Below are positions 11,336 to 22,799 of a stretch of DNA of 64,000 bases, piece after piece. Both the position numbers and the translations under genes were made by a program. Below the pieces are notes generated by a model. It saw only the letters and a list, made by a program, of their open reading frames with translations, was not told the origin of the DNA and did not search any database. The stretch lies in the NCBI GenBank assembly GCA_949987705.1, contig OX465281.1, positions 4,938,001 to 5,002,000 of the forward strand. The letters are read 5' to 3'. Source of the DNA: Thereva unica (lineage: Eukaryota; Arthropoda; Insecta; Diptera; Therevidae). How positions within the stretch are numbered: the stretch's first letter is position 1; each line of letters begins with the position of its first letter.

Positions 11336-11699
11336 GAGTAGACCAGGTCTAGTCCCCCAAACCCTGTCCTCCATCAGGGAATTGGAGGTGGATGCCATAG
11401 AAGGGTTCTAAGCCGTGCACCAACGCCTCAGACCGCTCCATATGAACGTGTCTGGAACGCTTTTGCGCCCGGTGCAGTATTGCAGTATGCCATATTGCGC
11501 CCCATCAGCTATTATTTATCTGGGGACCTAGCAGAGCAAGACCCTATATTTCCTGGCCAGGTTCTGGAGTACGTCAAAGCAACTTAGTATATTCCAGACT
11601 GCTTTTCACACACACATGGTCTAAACTTTCTCTACTAAGCTAACACCAAGAAGACAAAACCCACACTCCCCTACTGACGAAGACACAAAATAGTAAGGA
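11336..11699. repeat. hAT-end fragment within non-coding DNA
   Basis: At 11460-11507 lies ttgcgcccggtgcagtattg and catattgcgccccatc, the same end sequence found in the hAT elements at 24802-25279 and 51595-52587. Here only one end was found, so this is a solo or truncated copy. The rest of the interval shows nothing. Confidence 0.55.
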
Positions 11700-12739
11700 G
11701 CATACAAATTTTCACCCCTTTTACGAAATTACAAAAGTATAAACACTTCAATCCGCCCCCTTTAACGGCACACCAGCACACAACTAACATCGGTTATTGA
11801 TTAACTTCTTGTATCGAGCGCTCCAATAAAAGGATTCTAATTAACTCCTTGACAATGTTATAAACACTAATAATTTACCACCACAGCAATTTTAACCGAA
11901 ACCACTCCGCCCGCCATTTTGAGCAGCTCCTAATATTTTTATAATAACCGCAAATAAGTCGGGTACACATGTAATTATCCCGGTCCCGGCAACCGCTCCT
12001 AAACTTTATGTTTATGGCCTAAGTTTTCGCCTTCTAATTAATTTGAAGCCGTAAAAAAGCAATGAACGAACGAGTTCATTCGCAAGAAAAAGGGGTTTTA
12101 TTGCCGGGCGGGTGAACTAATTCCACCCGGCCCCCAGCCCGACCCCCGCCGGTTCTGGGGCCCATTAAAATGTCTTCCTCTCAGAATTTTTATAGTGAAT
12201 CAAAAGTGGAAATTTTATTGAACCAAGGAAACGGAGCCCTCGGTCCAAGTACCTTGTTTTATGTCCCATCCAGGTTTTACAATTCACCCGACAAGGATTC
12301 TAATGAACCTCGATGAATACTACGTGAAATATTCCACCGAGGACCCGCACCGTGTCCCGGCGCTGCCTCAACCCGAACGCAATTGTGTGAGGTTCGTTTG
12401 AATTTAAGTGATTCAACATCAATCACTGAATGCATAAATAATGGTGCTGCCACCCCCTCCCGAGTGCGCGGGGGTAGGGTGCTGGGGATCATTAGATACT
12501 CTTGCAGCGGGAGATTTTATCGCTCCGTTGTGCATTGCATTTCGCTGTAGCTGCACCGCACTAAAAGCAGAGGAGCTTCCATTTTTTTTCGTTGCTCTCC
12601 ATCCTGTCAGATCCTGGGCAGGTCCTGGTATCATGCATTCTCGTGACCCGGGATGCACTTTGGTTTGACCTAGTTTGTAATGTGCCAGTAAATGGTGGCA
12701 GGCAGCCAACAACTATGGCTAAGAAACTCAGCGCTGTTG
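11700..12739. other. Single-copy-looking stretch, GC-rich in the centre
   Basis: 11980-12170 has CCGG-rich and poly-pyrimidine tracts alternating with AATTAA motifs, a texture seen in several islands of this window. No protein or repeat similarity was recognised. Open frames near 12277-12712 on both strands are short and without domains. Confidence 0.3.
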
Positions 12740-12757
12740 GTTGGTTGGTTGGTGGAT
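12740..12757 (+). repeat. Short (ttgg) microsatellite
   Basis: Four to five tandem ttgg units, within unremarkable non-coding DNA (12758-13260 shows nothing further). Confidence 0.6.
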
Positions 12758-13264
12758 GATGATAAGAGGAATTCTCTATCAACCTGGATCGATGCCACCA
12801 GCAGCGCTTGAACCCATAACCGCGAAATCGGTGCCTGATAATTCCTCTTAGCACTCACCGGATCGGAATCCACTTCAGAGTCTGGATTTAGATCAATTTG
12901 TCAATATGCATCCTGGAGCAGATTAAAAGTGAAACTCATTTCGATGACTCTTGGAGCAGTGCAGCTACCCAAAATAGCATTCCAGGTGATGATGCAGTTC
13001 TGTGGCAAAAAAGAGATTTAGATTAGTCTTACTTTAGGGGCGGCCAATGCCAATTAAGTTTACAAAATTTGGGTGCATTAATGAAGGATTGATCGATGGC
13101 GTACTCTACTTGTATTGACCATAGTCTTTTACATAATATCACGGTTAAAAAGAACTGCGCCTTCCTCGCCAGATCTGAGGTATCTGAAAAATTCCTTATT
13201 TGCTGAGATAGACCTGCGTACATAACCACACAAAAATTAACAATACAGCTATGTCATTTCTAAG

Positions 13265-13390
13265 TTCAGGAATCACCTTTTGTACTACTACTGGCAATAG
13301 TAGGTAGTAGGACGCTTGAGCTTGGGAACCAATGTGCTGCCATGCAGAACGTCCTACTACCTACTCTCAATGTCTGGTAGCAAGCTTAGT
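13265..13390 (-). repeat. Family A LINE 3' end, interrupted copy
   Basis: On the minus strand it begins aagcttgctaccagacattg and ends gtacaaaaggtgattcctg, matching the common 3' end, but the middle is replaced by about 60 bases that contain gtaggtagtaggacg and its inverted partner cgtcctactacctac. That small hairpin insertion is unique to this copy. Confidence 0.6.
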
Positions 13391-13548
13391 CCGAACGAAA
13401 AATAAAAGCATCAATGAGATACATAGATTCTTGTATGCGCTCTGAAATATGGCGATCAAACTTTGCGTTAAAGTCTCTACGTGTGGTACGACCTTGGAAA
13501 TATTGATTGCAGAAGGTCGTTCAACATGCGAGTTGTTCTGTTTATGTA

Positions 13549-13590
13549 CGCCTAGAGTGAACGAAAATCTTCGCCTAGAGTGAACGAAAA
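13549..13590 (+). repeat. Tandem duplication of cgcctagagtgaacgaaaa
   Basis: Two identical 19-base copies lie 23 bases apart. The flanking DNA (13391-13690) shows no other structure. Confidence 0.75.
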
Positions 13591-13689
13591 AAGTTGGGCC
13601 CAATGGAGGAGCAAATGCTTGTAGTAAAGCTATGAGGGCATGAGCTCAGTGACGTCATCGGTTGTGGGATCCGAAGAAAACCAGGCTAA

Positions 13690-13880
13690 AGAATATCTAG
13701 GGCGACGCAAAGTATCAATGATTAGCTCGAGACGTCGCCAAAAATTGTCAAGAATGGAAACGAATAGTAAATGCAGTTCGAGATCCAGAAGCACCGGCAG
13801 CAGCGTATTCGTTTCTGGGACGTCTCTCTCGGAGCGACAGCTAACGGATCAAAGAAGAAGGACATTACACACAATACATG
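13690..13880 (+). pseudogene. LINE reverse-transcriptase C-terminal fragment
   Basis: One frame reads LARDVAKNCQEWKRIVN followed by AVRDPEAPAAAYSFLG, close to the sequence at 39700-39975 on the other strand (EARDVAKNQQELKQIVN). The form x-D-x-x-E-W-x-x-I-V is typical of the extreme C-terminus of RTE-like and related LINE proteins. A stop follows at about 13845. The nucleotide similarity between the two copies runs through gcaccggcagcagcgtat and ctaacggatcaaagaagaag. Confidence 0.5.
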
Positions 13881-14229
13881 CTGGCAGCCAATACAGCTGG
13901 CAATAATATAGCCAGGTAGATTCTCTTCTCCTTTGCTTTTGAAGCCATCAAATTAATCCGTTCATCTGATAGGTTTGTATGTCACCAGCAGCTGTATTTT
14001 TATTCTGCTGTCGTGAGCTGAAGAAGGCACGTGGTTTCGGCGTAGTTCCGTCTACCTGGTGCAGAGCTGTCCCAACGACAAACTCTGACGCGCCCATATG
14101 CAGTACAAATCTCGCCTTTTTTTTTTATGTGACACACTAGAGACTTAGGGAAGGCCCCTTTGTACTGTCGACCATGTATTTATTTTTGAAATGTCGAACA
14201 GCAGCTCTAGTCGGAAGATAGAGAGAGAA

Positions 14230-14600
14230 TGGATACATCAAAAACTGAAGCTGGTGACATATCCAAGCCGTACATGCATTGCATTCGTTGACAGATAATA
14301 TAGAAGTGTGTGTATTCATATGCGAGCTGACGGAATGTCCCGTGAATGGAAGGCATGCCACGCAAAGGTCGGGCTACTTTCAACTTTTTCTGCATTGCCG
14401 CATTCGAGATAGCACACACAAGCATAAGCACACAAACACATGAACACGTTACTTAGATTTTCGGGCTATGTGTGAAAGCCGGCACGGAACGCAACCATGT
14501 AATATTGTGTCAGAGGAAATTCGCCGGATTTCATGGAGCCTCTGAATGCAATGCATGTACGGCTTGGATATGTCACCAGCTTGAGGGTGGATGCGTCGAA
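14230..14600. repeat. Inverted-repeat element (about 40-bp arms), related to 34320-34510
   Basis: The left arm at 14248-14289 contains tggtgacatatccaagccgt and acatgcattgcattcg; the right arm at 14542-14582 contains the near-perfect reverse complement. The region between them (agtgtgtgtattcatatg, then gcacacacaag) resembles 34376-34480, which starts with a diverged left arm. This looks like a MITE or foldback family with at least two copies. Confidence 0.65.
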
Positions 14601-15639
14601 CGCTGCGATGGACTCCTGAGCCCACTCTATTTTGCTGTTGTCGTTTTTCCTATTTCCGATTTTCTACGGCGGTGGGTATGAATCTTTCGTAGAATGCGAT
14701 TAGAGCCAGAAGTTTTTTTAACCTCTTTACCAGCATCGGCCTACTAAAGTCGAAGTTCGCATAAAGTGACACCGGAGCTCTAAAATCAGTGTAACACACG
14801 TAGTCCGAGCTTACTAGTTTGAAGGGGTTTTCAGGAACTGCAGATAAGTATTGCCAAGAGTTGAAAGTTTGCCCAGAGGTTTTTAGACAAAGTTCAAGTA
14901 CATTTCTTAAAGATCTTGGGAGTATATTTTGAGACTCATTGGATATTCGATGTCAAGGACTTTTAGACACATTATACACTTTATTAGACCTTAAGAAAAC
15001 TGCATCCATTTAGTATCCGGCTGAAACGAAATGACTCAGTCGTGGAATGTCTGTACGTTCTACCGACATCTTCCATGCACTCCCCATTAAGCCATCTATT
15101 AAATCAAGCCTTCGCACACTTGGTAGAATGTGGAATTTATGGGCACTGTAATTCGTGTCCGTGCAACTTTGACGATACACAAAGCGTCATACTTCGAGTT
15201 AGCACCACGGAAACACACATCCCGGTCAGACTCGAATCAATACCAGACGATTGTTTTTGGAGCTCTTTTGTTTAGGATAGAAGATAGATATGGGAAATTA
15301 TCGCTTACTAGGCAGTTGTCTTCACCAACGGACTACCGTTTTGGATTGGCAGTAAGAAATAGATCAAGGAGATAGGCCTTGATCGTCAGGACGTTGGATA
15401 TTTTGTCAAATTGCTTATTTATTACGGAGGCTCAAATTTTAATGTGTTTAGATAATATACAGAATTTCACAGTTGTTTAAGCAGCACTATTTTGGCAACA
15501 TCAGTGTAGGCAATTTGATCATGACTATGTTTTTACCACCCATGGCTTCGTTGTCGCACAAACTAAAGTGGAAAAAACTTCTATTGTCAGAATCTGTAGT
15601 AATTGTAGTAATTAGTTTCTTTTTTCAAATTGAATTCCT
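14601..15639. other. Non-coding stretch with faint LINE traces
   Basis: cactccccattaagccatct at 15078-15097 matches cactccccattaaaccatc near 55493, which lies in the linker region of a family A LINE, so 15040-15180 is probably a small fragment of that family. Nothing else was recognised. Confidence 0.35.
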
Positions 15640-16320
15640 TCATTAATCCGCCCCTAGAAACGCAGTAGTTGCGAGCTAGTAGATTTAACAAGAAGGACGC
15701 TTTCTGGCCGCGTGTTAATTACGCGAAATTATCCCGGAAGCTTTAACTTCCTCAATTTACGGACTTTAAGGCGCGCGCCGACGGGATAAGCCCCGGCCAA
15801 TTTGCACATTCAATAAACCCATCTGAAATTTCAATTTATTTCCGGCATTTAGATAAGAATGAAAATTAAACGAGGAGCCGCAAAAAAATTCATCAGTTTC
15901 GCAGCTCTCAAGGATGTGCCGCCGCTGAAGAAGACTCGGGACCGTCGTCGTCGCTGGGCGAAAATCCATGAAACCCGAGAGATCCTTGGAGGCCAGCGCG
16001 TTCTTTTTTCTCTGTGTGCAATTTTTTCTTCCACTTTCTGTGCGAGAGAAATGCCCGGACTTTAAGCCATTTCCTTATCCTTGAAGCTGAAGGGAGCTTA
16101 TCTGGCTCGGCCTTAAATCCGTACACTTCACACGGACGTAATTTACGGCAAAAATTAATAACACTCGAGCTGAAACAGTTTGGTCAGGAGATACAAGGGA
16201 ACAGAGTATCCAGGAGCAAGGAGCAGAGCCGGAGAGAGATGGACGGACGGAACCGGGACGGCCTGAATGGCAATGGCAGCCGTGCCGGGCCCTAATTAAT
16301 TTATCTGAGGCTTTTGGATA
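15640..16320. other. GC-richer island, candidate single-copy regulatory DNA
   Basis: The sequence alternates GC-rich words (ggcgcgcgccg at 15771) with AT motifs such as taattaattta (16297), and shows no repeat similarity. Short open frames overlap on both strands, as expected by chance at this composition. Its role is not known. Confidence 0.3.
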
Positions 16321-17864
16321 AAGTTTTTGTTGTTGGACAGTAAATTCTCACGCACTTGAAATCAAGACGGACCGAGGCGAAGGACTTGCCGACTGGACTC
16401 GTCCTGGCTTGTAGGGCCGGCAGCTCAGTGGTGTGGTGGTGGTGCGATGGTAGGGCAGAAGGCGTCTTTCGTGTTACATAAAACGCCTTTTAGCAGCTCC
16501 TTTTTCTGGCGTTCCTGATGGTCACCATTTCAGGAGCCAACGAGTCAAGCAAGGAATTTTCCGTACGTTATATACGTGAGAGTGTGCTATAAGCCCATTT
16601 CGTCCTTGTTCAGTGGGACTGGCCGGGTGGGGGCGGGAGTGGGTGTGGGCGGCTGGTTTCGAGCCCGGAAGGCTGTTTGTAGCAGATAGACAGGGGCCTA
16701 GTTAACACAATAAAAACCGAAAGATTTATATGACAGGCCATAAATTACGCCGTTCACCCCCTCCACCACACACCCACACACACCACCATTCAACCTCCTG
16801 GCTGGTATGGCAGCAGCTTCAAAATGAACTGTTTACGGTTGGATGTTTTATGTTGCCCCAGCATCCTTGTGTTTTCTCTGTTCATGGACTTCGGGGGACA
16901 TGTGTTAGTCAGTGTTGGAGATGACGTGAATATGGGGTGTGAAGAAAGCTCTGCTCTGAATAACATGCCACAAAAGGGGTAATTCCCATCCGGCTTCCAT
17001 AGCAGCCTGTACTCTATATGGGAAGTTTCTTTCGTAGATACTAGAACCATTCCGGGCCCACATACAGAATTGTCTTGTTGTCCTTGCAGAGATGGGAGTT
17101 AATTTGAGGCTTTACGATCCTGGAAGTATTTTATAAACAATAATCCCTCATAAGAAAGAAATTGCACAATATTTCGCAAGGATTCAGTTGTCTCTCTAGT
17201 ACAGCTCTTAAGCCTTCTGCCATATTAAAGGTCGCTGCCTTATTATTTTTCAATTAAGGAAAATAATCTTTGAAGTAATTACTCGAAGATTTTACCGTTG
17301 TCTAAGAGGAAAATTAATTTGATTTTAAGTAGTGTTCGGCAAGGACGTAAGATTTACGAAGGTCACCGCAGATTTTCTAAGCTCACCTTTAGATAATTCG
17401 TATCGTAGTCTTCGACCTTGATGTCGAAACTGGCTAAACGTGCACTTTGCTTCAAAGTATAGTAAACTACATTAGACAATGGCCCCTGTGGTTAGAGTCG
17501 AGTCGTGTGACGTGACAAGTCGTTTGATTTGGAGAAAGTGTCGTTTCAGCTGAATTGGGACTATCACCACATGAGCTTAAACCCAACTTAGCACTTCCAC
17601 TCTCTGGACCCTGTTCTGAAAAACGTAGTTCGACTGAATCGTCACTTTTTTAAACTCGAAGAGTTTGCCACGTGATACGACTCGACTTTCAGCAACACAG
17701 CCTCGAAGGTTGCATCTCTAGCGAAACTAGTAGGTATATCGATTTCTGTTCTTTGGTGTGATTTCCTACCATATCCAGAAGCTGTTATTCAATGAGGTAG
17801 AAAGAGCATTTTGAACCACTTACAGTTTGCACGTCAACGAGGTTAGGGACATAACAGATACTAG
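16321..17864. other. Non-coding stretch, nothing recognised
   Basis: Contains GGTGGTGG and CACACA microsatellite patches (16430-16445, 16765-16790). Open frames are short and without domains. Confidence 0.3.
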
Positions 17865-18235
17865 TATAAAAAGGTGATTCCCACAACCCCTCTAACTACC
17901 GGCCAATAGCAGATAGCGCCCTTATGAGGCTAGCCGCACTGCCTCATGTATACCTCTTGTGGATTGCTCTATGGGGCCCACAAAGGGCATCTAATGCCTT
18001 GCCTCATAAGGAGTGCCTCATTGTCTCCCGTGAGGAAAGTCATTGCTACTCGATGGCGAGTGGAAAAAAGGGGCTGAAAATTTGGGTATGTGAGTAATAA
18101 CTGTGACGGTGCCAAAAAACGCAAATTCCATTTTACCGAGTGGTCCCCCAACTGAGAAATAACCACGTCCAAAGCTGCTTGACCTCAGCAATCGAACGAG
18201 AAACGGCATATTGATTATATTAAATGACACATTTC
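17865..18235 (+). repeat. Unclassified interspersed repeat, family B, copy 1
   Basis: It matches 60395-60735 in the same orientation over about 350 bases: atgaggctagccgcactg, gggcatctaatgccttgcc, aaggagtgcctca, gtgagtaataactg and gctgcttgac are shared with small changes. A third partial copy lies at 52678-52745. No coding potential could be recognised in either strand, so the class is unknown. Confidence 0.7.
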
Positions 18236-18607
18236 ACATAATTTCCTGAAATATGAAGCAAGGCAACAACAAAAACTAAAGCTTTATATGAATACGTAAA
18301 GCTGATGTTGGGATTAACCCGTTTCATTTGTAATGAGGTTTGCCTCCTTGCTATGCGAAAACGAAAATCTAGCCAAATAAGCCCTTGACTGGAAACCGCA
18401 CGGATCCCGTGGAGCTGGAAGGTCAGGAACAAGGGGCAGGAGAACTCTATTTGCAGAGGCCGCAATAACTGGGGGACCCTGGACGGAGCTAAGAGCTGCC
18501 GCTGGAGGGCATCATTTTCCGCCTTATGTCCGTGTGTCTAGACATCTCCAACCCTTTGACAGAGTACGGCTACTCTACTAATTGAATTCCAAGCTATTGT
18601 TGTAGAC

Positions 18608-19330
18608 TTACATAGTTCTATAGTACTGTATTGAGACTTCCTTCTCAGCTAGTTCAATCCAAGTAGTATTCGATAGCGCCGAGTCTAAACCATACAACAT
18701 CGCTACTGCTGAATTAGAAGAATCAACGTTCGTTTTGATGGCAATATTTGTTCGTTTCCATATGCACCACTTGAGCGAGGCGAATGTTGCTGTTGCCTGG
18801 CCGGTGTGGCTGTAAGCGTCGGCCGTCGATGTCAGTTTCTTTTCCTCAACCAATGACCCCAAATAATTGGACATCGAAACCTGTTCAATTTGGGTTTGAT
18901 CGAGGTGAGCACTGGCTTTCAACCCATCCGTTGTGAGCACTTTGGTCTTTTCCGCATTGATTTTTAACCCGTATGACCGGGCGATGCGGCTGTAAATGTC
19001 GTATAAGATGTCCGTTGCTCCGACATCCGTGCCGGCGAAGACGGCGCTAACGTCGACGACCATCAAGTCGGTTAAGAAGTTGCTGTCGTCGTATCGAACT
19101 CCGCGTCGTTCATCGATCACAACGTTGAAGAGATGTGGCCAATCGACGTCTCCTTGTCGGACACTTGCTGGAATCGGGAATTCCTCGGATTAGTCGCTTC
19201 GAATACGAACGCTGCTGGTTCAGCCATCGTACGACGCTTGGAGAAGTTGGATGATTTTCAATGGGCGTGTTCGGTTTCCAAGGCTCTCCACAAGCTGTCC
19301 CGGATCCGGTAAGTCGTGCATCTCGATAAT
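18608..19330 (-). pseudogene. RTE-clade LINE reverse transcriptase, internally deleted and mutated
   Basis: The minus strand reads SLWRALET, then KIIQLLQASYDG, IPASVRQGDV, LFNVVIDERRGVRYDD, GLKINAEKTKVLTTDG, QIEQVSMSNYLGSLVEEKK and FASLKWCIWKR, all in the order of an RTE-like palm and thumb. In-frame TGA and TAA codons and a one-base shift lie in the upstream part. The expected Y-A-D-D catalytic box is lost; the aligned segment reads DLMVVDVSA. A piece resembling the endonuclease start (AAWNVPT, about 19400) sits immediately upstream, suggesting that most of the endonuclease and fingers were deleted. It is dead but comparatively well preserved, with a 170-codon open frame left. Confidence 0.8.
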
Positions 19331-19442
19331 TTCATTGCTATGATTTCCTTTTGATCGACGAAGTGTTCTGTTGGTACATTCCACGCGGCGAGTAGAATTT
19401 CCACTTTCGTTGTGAATAATTTCGGCCTTCGGCTGCCCGAAT

Positions 19443-19460
19443 GCAGCAGCAGCAGCAGTA
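19443..19460 (+). repeat. CAG microsatellite
   Basis: Five to six gcagcag units. No gene frame around it could be supported. Confidence 0.7.
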
Positions 19461-20439
19461 AATAGTCATTTTGTATATCCGTGCGGGTTCTTGCCTAGTT
19501 TCTTCCGTTTCCCGATTCTGGACAATTCGGCAGGTCGACCACCCTCTTCCCTTGACACCCTGGACTTGGGACCAGATGACGGCGGAGTTTGTAATGTATG
19601 GATCATAGTTGTCACCTCCTCGTGAAAAACTGTCCCAGTGGATTTTATTCTGAGAAATGAGAAATGTTAGGCTGAGGACAGTAAAGTCACATTTACCGAT
19701 TTGCGGATATCAACATGGATGACCCTTTCCCGTGTTTTGAACCAGAAAGATATTAGGTCAGAGGACAGATAGGAATGCTGCATGAAGAGGATCTTTCAGT
19801 ATCTGGCAAAGTCTCCTAAGCTCTGCCCTAGCCCTTACTCTAGCCCTGCCAGATGACCTACCCTTGCGGCACTTTTTTCGGAGTTTATCCAGACTTTTGG
19901 AAACGAGGCTCTTATCCATACAAAAAAAATGTGGCGGGAATGGCTTCCTTGTACATTTTCACGCCGTCCTTATAGGGAAAAAGGCGTGTTTATAGTCTCT
20001 ATTGAAGATCTCCTTCGATATTATCTACTTTGGAGCACCCTTTACACGATAATCACAAATTAATATAAAAACTTGATAAGCCGCTACTCCTCATTCGAAG
20101 TACAAGGTGAAATAAAAAATTCCAGTAATCCTTCACCCTGTTTAAAAACGTTCAAAAGCACAAACACTAAAAATTATGAAATGCACTCTAGTTCACCAAT
20201 AGTTGAGTCCTCTTGAAAATAAAACATACTGTGGATCGTAATTGTCCACTTGACCTCAACCGAATAAAATACTTCCCTCCACCTGAGTGCGGGCATTCCC
20301 CCGTTTGTAAATTCCCCTCGCAAATTACAAATGCGAACGATTCTCCCCCATGCCGCAAATTCCATCAATCAAAATTCTAAACTAAATAAAATAATCCCCA
20401 CAGCCGAAAAACCAAAATAATTTATATATTAACGCAATT
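19461..20439. other. Non-coding stretch, nothing recognised
   Basis: AT-rich towards 20040-20440. Short open frames without domains. Confidence 0.3.
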
Positions 20440-20830
20440 AATACAGTAACGCTAGAAAATACCTTTTTACCTGTACCGGTGTGTAAATTAAATAAATGCA
20501 GCACACGTGTGGCTGCCGTGTACTCGGGGCATGATTGTGGCCCCCGTGTTAATTTACCGTGAAATAACAAACCCCCCCCCCCCCCCCCCCGGGAAGTTTA
20601 CAACAATTTCATTCTGTTGCTATCAAGAAAATGTGCACCCATTGAGTAATTATAGTGCGATTTTCATTACGGGCCCCGAAAGTGCATCAATTTCGTAATT
20701 TGCACTTTAATTGCTCGCACCTGGGATATTTACTGCAATCAGTTGCAGGTGAATTGCACTTCAATTCGCTCGCAATTAAATGCAAATATTTAAGCAAGGA
20801 AATGCGATTCGGGGGCGCCAACGGCAAATA
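20440..20830. other. Island with E-box/AATTAA motifs and a poly-C tract
   Basis: cacacgtgtgg at 20501 contains a CACGTG E-box. A run of about 19 C lies at 20572-20590, and repeated gcaattaaatgcaaat-like words occur at 20690-20790, including tgcaattgcac-type palindromic pieces. There is no repeat similarity. It is a candidate regulatory sequence by texture only. Confidence 0.3.
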
Positions 20831-21563
20831 GGACACGCTGGAATTTGGCGTATTTTAAAACTTGGATGGATGTGGATGGATGGATGGGGCTCCGGGGGTC
20901 CATGGTGTCGATGTTCGGTGCGGATGAATTTCGTTCAACATTCTTTATTACATTGTAGAACTTTGTAGAATAGTACGGCTTGGAATATAGATAATGCAAA
21001 AGCGTTACTCTTTTTCCTACCACCAGGTGTTCCTAGAAAGGCTCCGGAATGGCCCTATGACTGTACCACTCTCCTTTTTGAGAAGACCCACTCCATTGAA
21101 GGTTTCTTTGGGCAGAAAGGGGCCGTCTACAAATTCCGTGAGGCGTTTAGGGGGGCGAGGGGGTCCAGCAGAATCGCATCCAATATCAGAAGGGGAGAAG
21201 GGGGTCTCGGCAAATATCACGATTTTTTCCTCAAGAAACAGTGTAACATTGCTAGAAAACTGGGTTAAATTAAGTAAAAAATGTTTCTGGAGACTCCCAT
21301 TCACTTATAGGCCGCCGGCAGGCCAGGTCCGCAGACACGGCCCAATGAAGGCCACACAGTACTCAGTCTAATTGAGGGATGAGGACTTCAGATATCCGCC
21401 TGACATGCCGTGACATGCAGGTGATTTCATGATTCCCTACAGACACACAGGCGAAGACGACAGTTTAGCATATCAGGTTGTTAATTCAAGTGTGAAAATG
21501 TCCATGGCCTCAATGAAAACTGTACAGGCACAAACAGATTCTTTTTATTCTTCTTTAACGGCT
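20831..21563. other. Non-coding stretch, nothing recognised
   Basis: It carries a ggatggatg patch (20862-20885) and a 125-codon open frame at 20994-21371 on the + strand without recognisable domains, opposed by another on the minus strand; both are likely chance. Confidence 0.3.
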
Positions 21564-21815
21564 CTACAATCGGGATCCGGTCCTGGCCTTTCGTAACTGT
21601 TCTCTCCACCGGTCCCGATGCTGAACCGATGTCTTCCAGTGTGGCATCCCTAAGCTCAGAGCGTCCTGGTCTATGCCCTCCTTCCAACGGAGATTGGGTC
21701 TCCCTCGGTGACGAACCCCATAGGTTTTACCGGAGAGAACTTTCCGAGCAGGCTCATCTTCACTCATACAAGCCAGATGCCCTTCCCATCGGAGCCTACG
21801 GGACAGATTGGTGAT
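21564..21815 (-). pseudogene. LINE reverse-transcriptase C-terminus (RTE-like)
   Basis: The minus strand is open and reads RRLRWEGHLACM, RHRGRPNLRWKEG and WKTSVQHRDRWREQL. This is the signature R-L-x-W-x-G-H-x-x-R-M, R-R-G-R-P-x-x-R-W, D-R-x-x-W-R of the C-terminal part of RTE-like LINE proteins. Upstream palm and fingers are absent, because the large palindrome at 21863 abuts it. The frame is intact over about 80 codons, so the loss is fairly recent or the piece is short. Confidence 0.75.
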
Positions 21816-21862
21816 GGAAAAGCCTTTAAAATACACGGACCACCATATATTTGCCGACACAA

Positions 21863-22695
21863 TGCGGGGGGGGGGAATCGTAACGGTTTACCTGCTAGGG
21901 CGTTTGAAGTTTTTTTGGTAGAGGTTTACATATTACCCTGTATTTTTGTAAATCTGTTAGATATTTTCATGAATAAGGCAGCAATCTACGCAGAATACTC
22001 CCGCCTATCTAAAACTGTAAAAGTCAAGGGGTCAACCCACCAACATCCAGAGTTATGAGTCATCAAAGACAAAAATTTTTTTTTTTTTTTCACTAAAATT
22101 TCCACTTCAAACACCGTTTTCTCCAAAAAATACGTAATTAACCAATATGTTGTTTTAGAAAATTGGAAAGCTTGGACAATTTCCTATGAATAATGTCTTT
22201 TACTTTTGAAGTTATTAGCAATTTTAATGGTGAAATTGGCTCTATTTCGTCCTTTTTTAGTACTTTTCACCTGAGTTTTGTCGAAAAGTACCAAATAAGC
22301 ACCAAATAAGGCCAACTTTTGCGTTAAAATTGCTAATAACTTCAAAAGTAAAGGTCGTAGCATAATAGTTATTAGGCATTATTCATAGGAAATTGTCCAA
22401 GCTTTCCAATTTTCTAAAACAACATATTGGTTAATTACGTATTTTTTGGAGAAAACGGTGGTTGAAGTTGGTTTTTTGTTGTTTTGCTTTGACGACTCAT
22501 AACTCTGGACTTTGGTATGTTAAAACCTCGACTTTTACAGATTTAGATAGGTGGGAGTATTCTGCGTAGATTGATGTCTTATTCATTAAAATATCTAAAA
22601 AGGTGACAAAAATACAGGGTAATATGTAAACCTATACCAAAAAAACTTCAAAACGCCTTAGCGGGTAAACAATTACGATTCCCCCCACCAACCCC
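21863..22695. repeat. Large palindromic (foldback) element, arms about 400 bp
   Basis: The left arm 21863-22270 is the reverse complement of the right arm 22285-22695, with roughly 85-90% identity by eye. Shared landmarks include gaagtttttttggta, acatattaccctgta, ctacgcagaatactcc, ttctccaaaaaatacgtaat and aaagcttggacaatttcc. The loop is only about 15 bases. No coding potential was recognised. Beyond the right arm, 22696-22775 ends with atacaccctgtat (ATACAGGGTGT inverted), which may be a true element end that the left side lacks. Confidence 0.85.
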
Positions 22696-22799
22696 CATCC
22701 ATACGATTTTTTGTTCGTCTATCCAAGGCCTATCCACAGCCAAGCGGTTGGACACTTTAGCTGATACACCCTGTATTGCCTCCGCAACCATATGTTTGC

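Noticed and set aside
20994..21371. 125-codon + open frame
   Set aside because: No domain, and the minus strand is open over the same bases; chance in a mixed-composition stretch.
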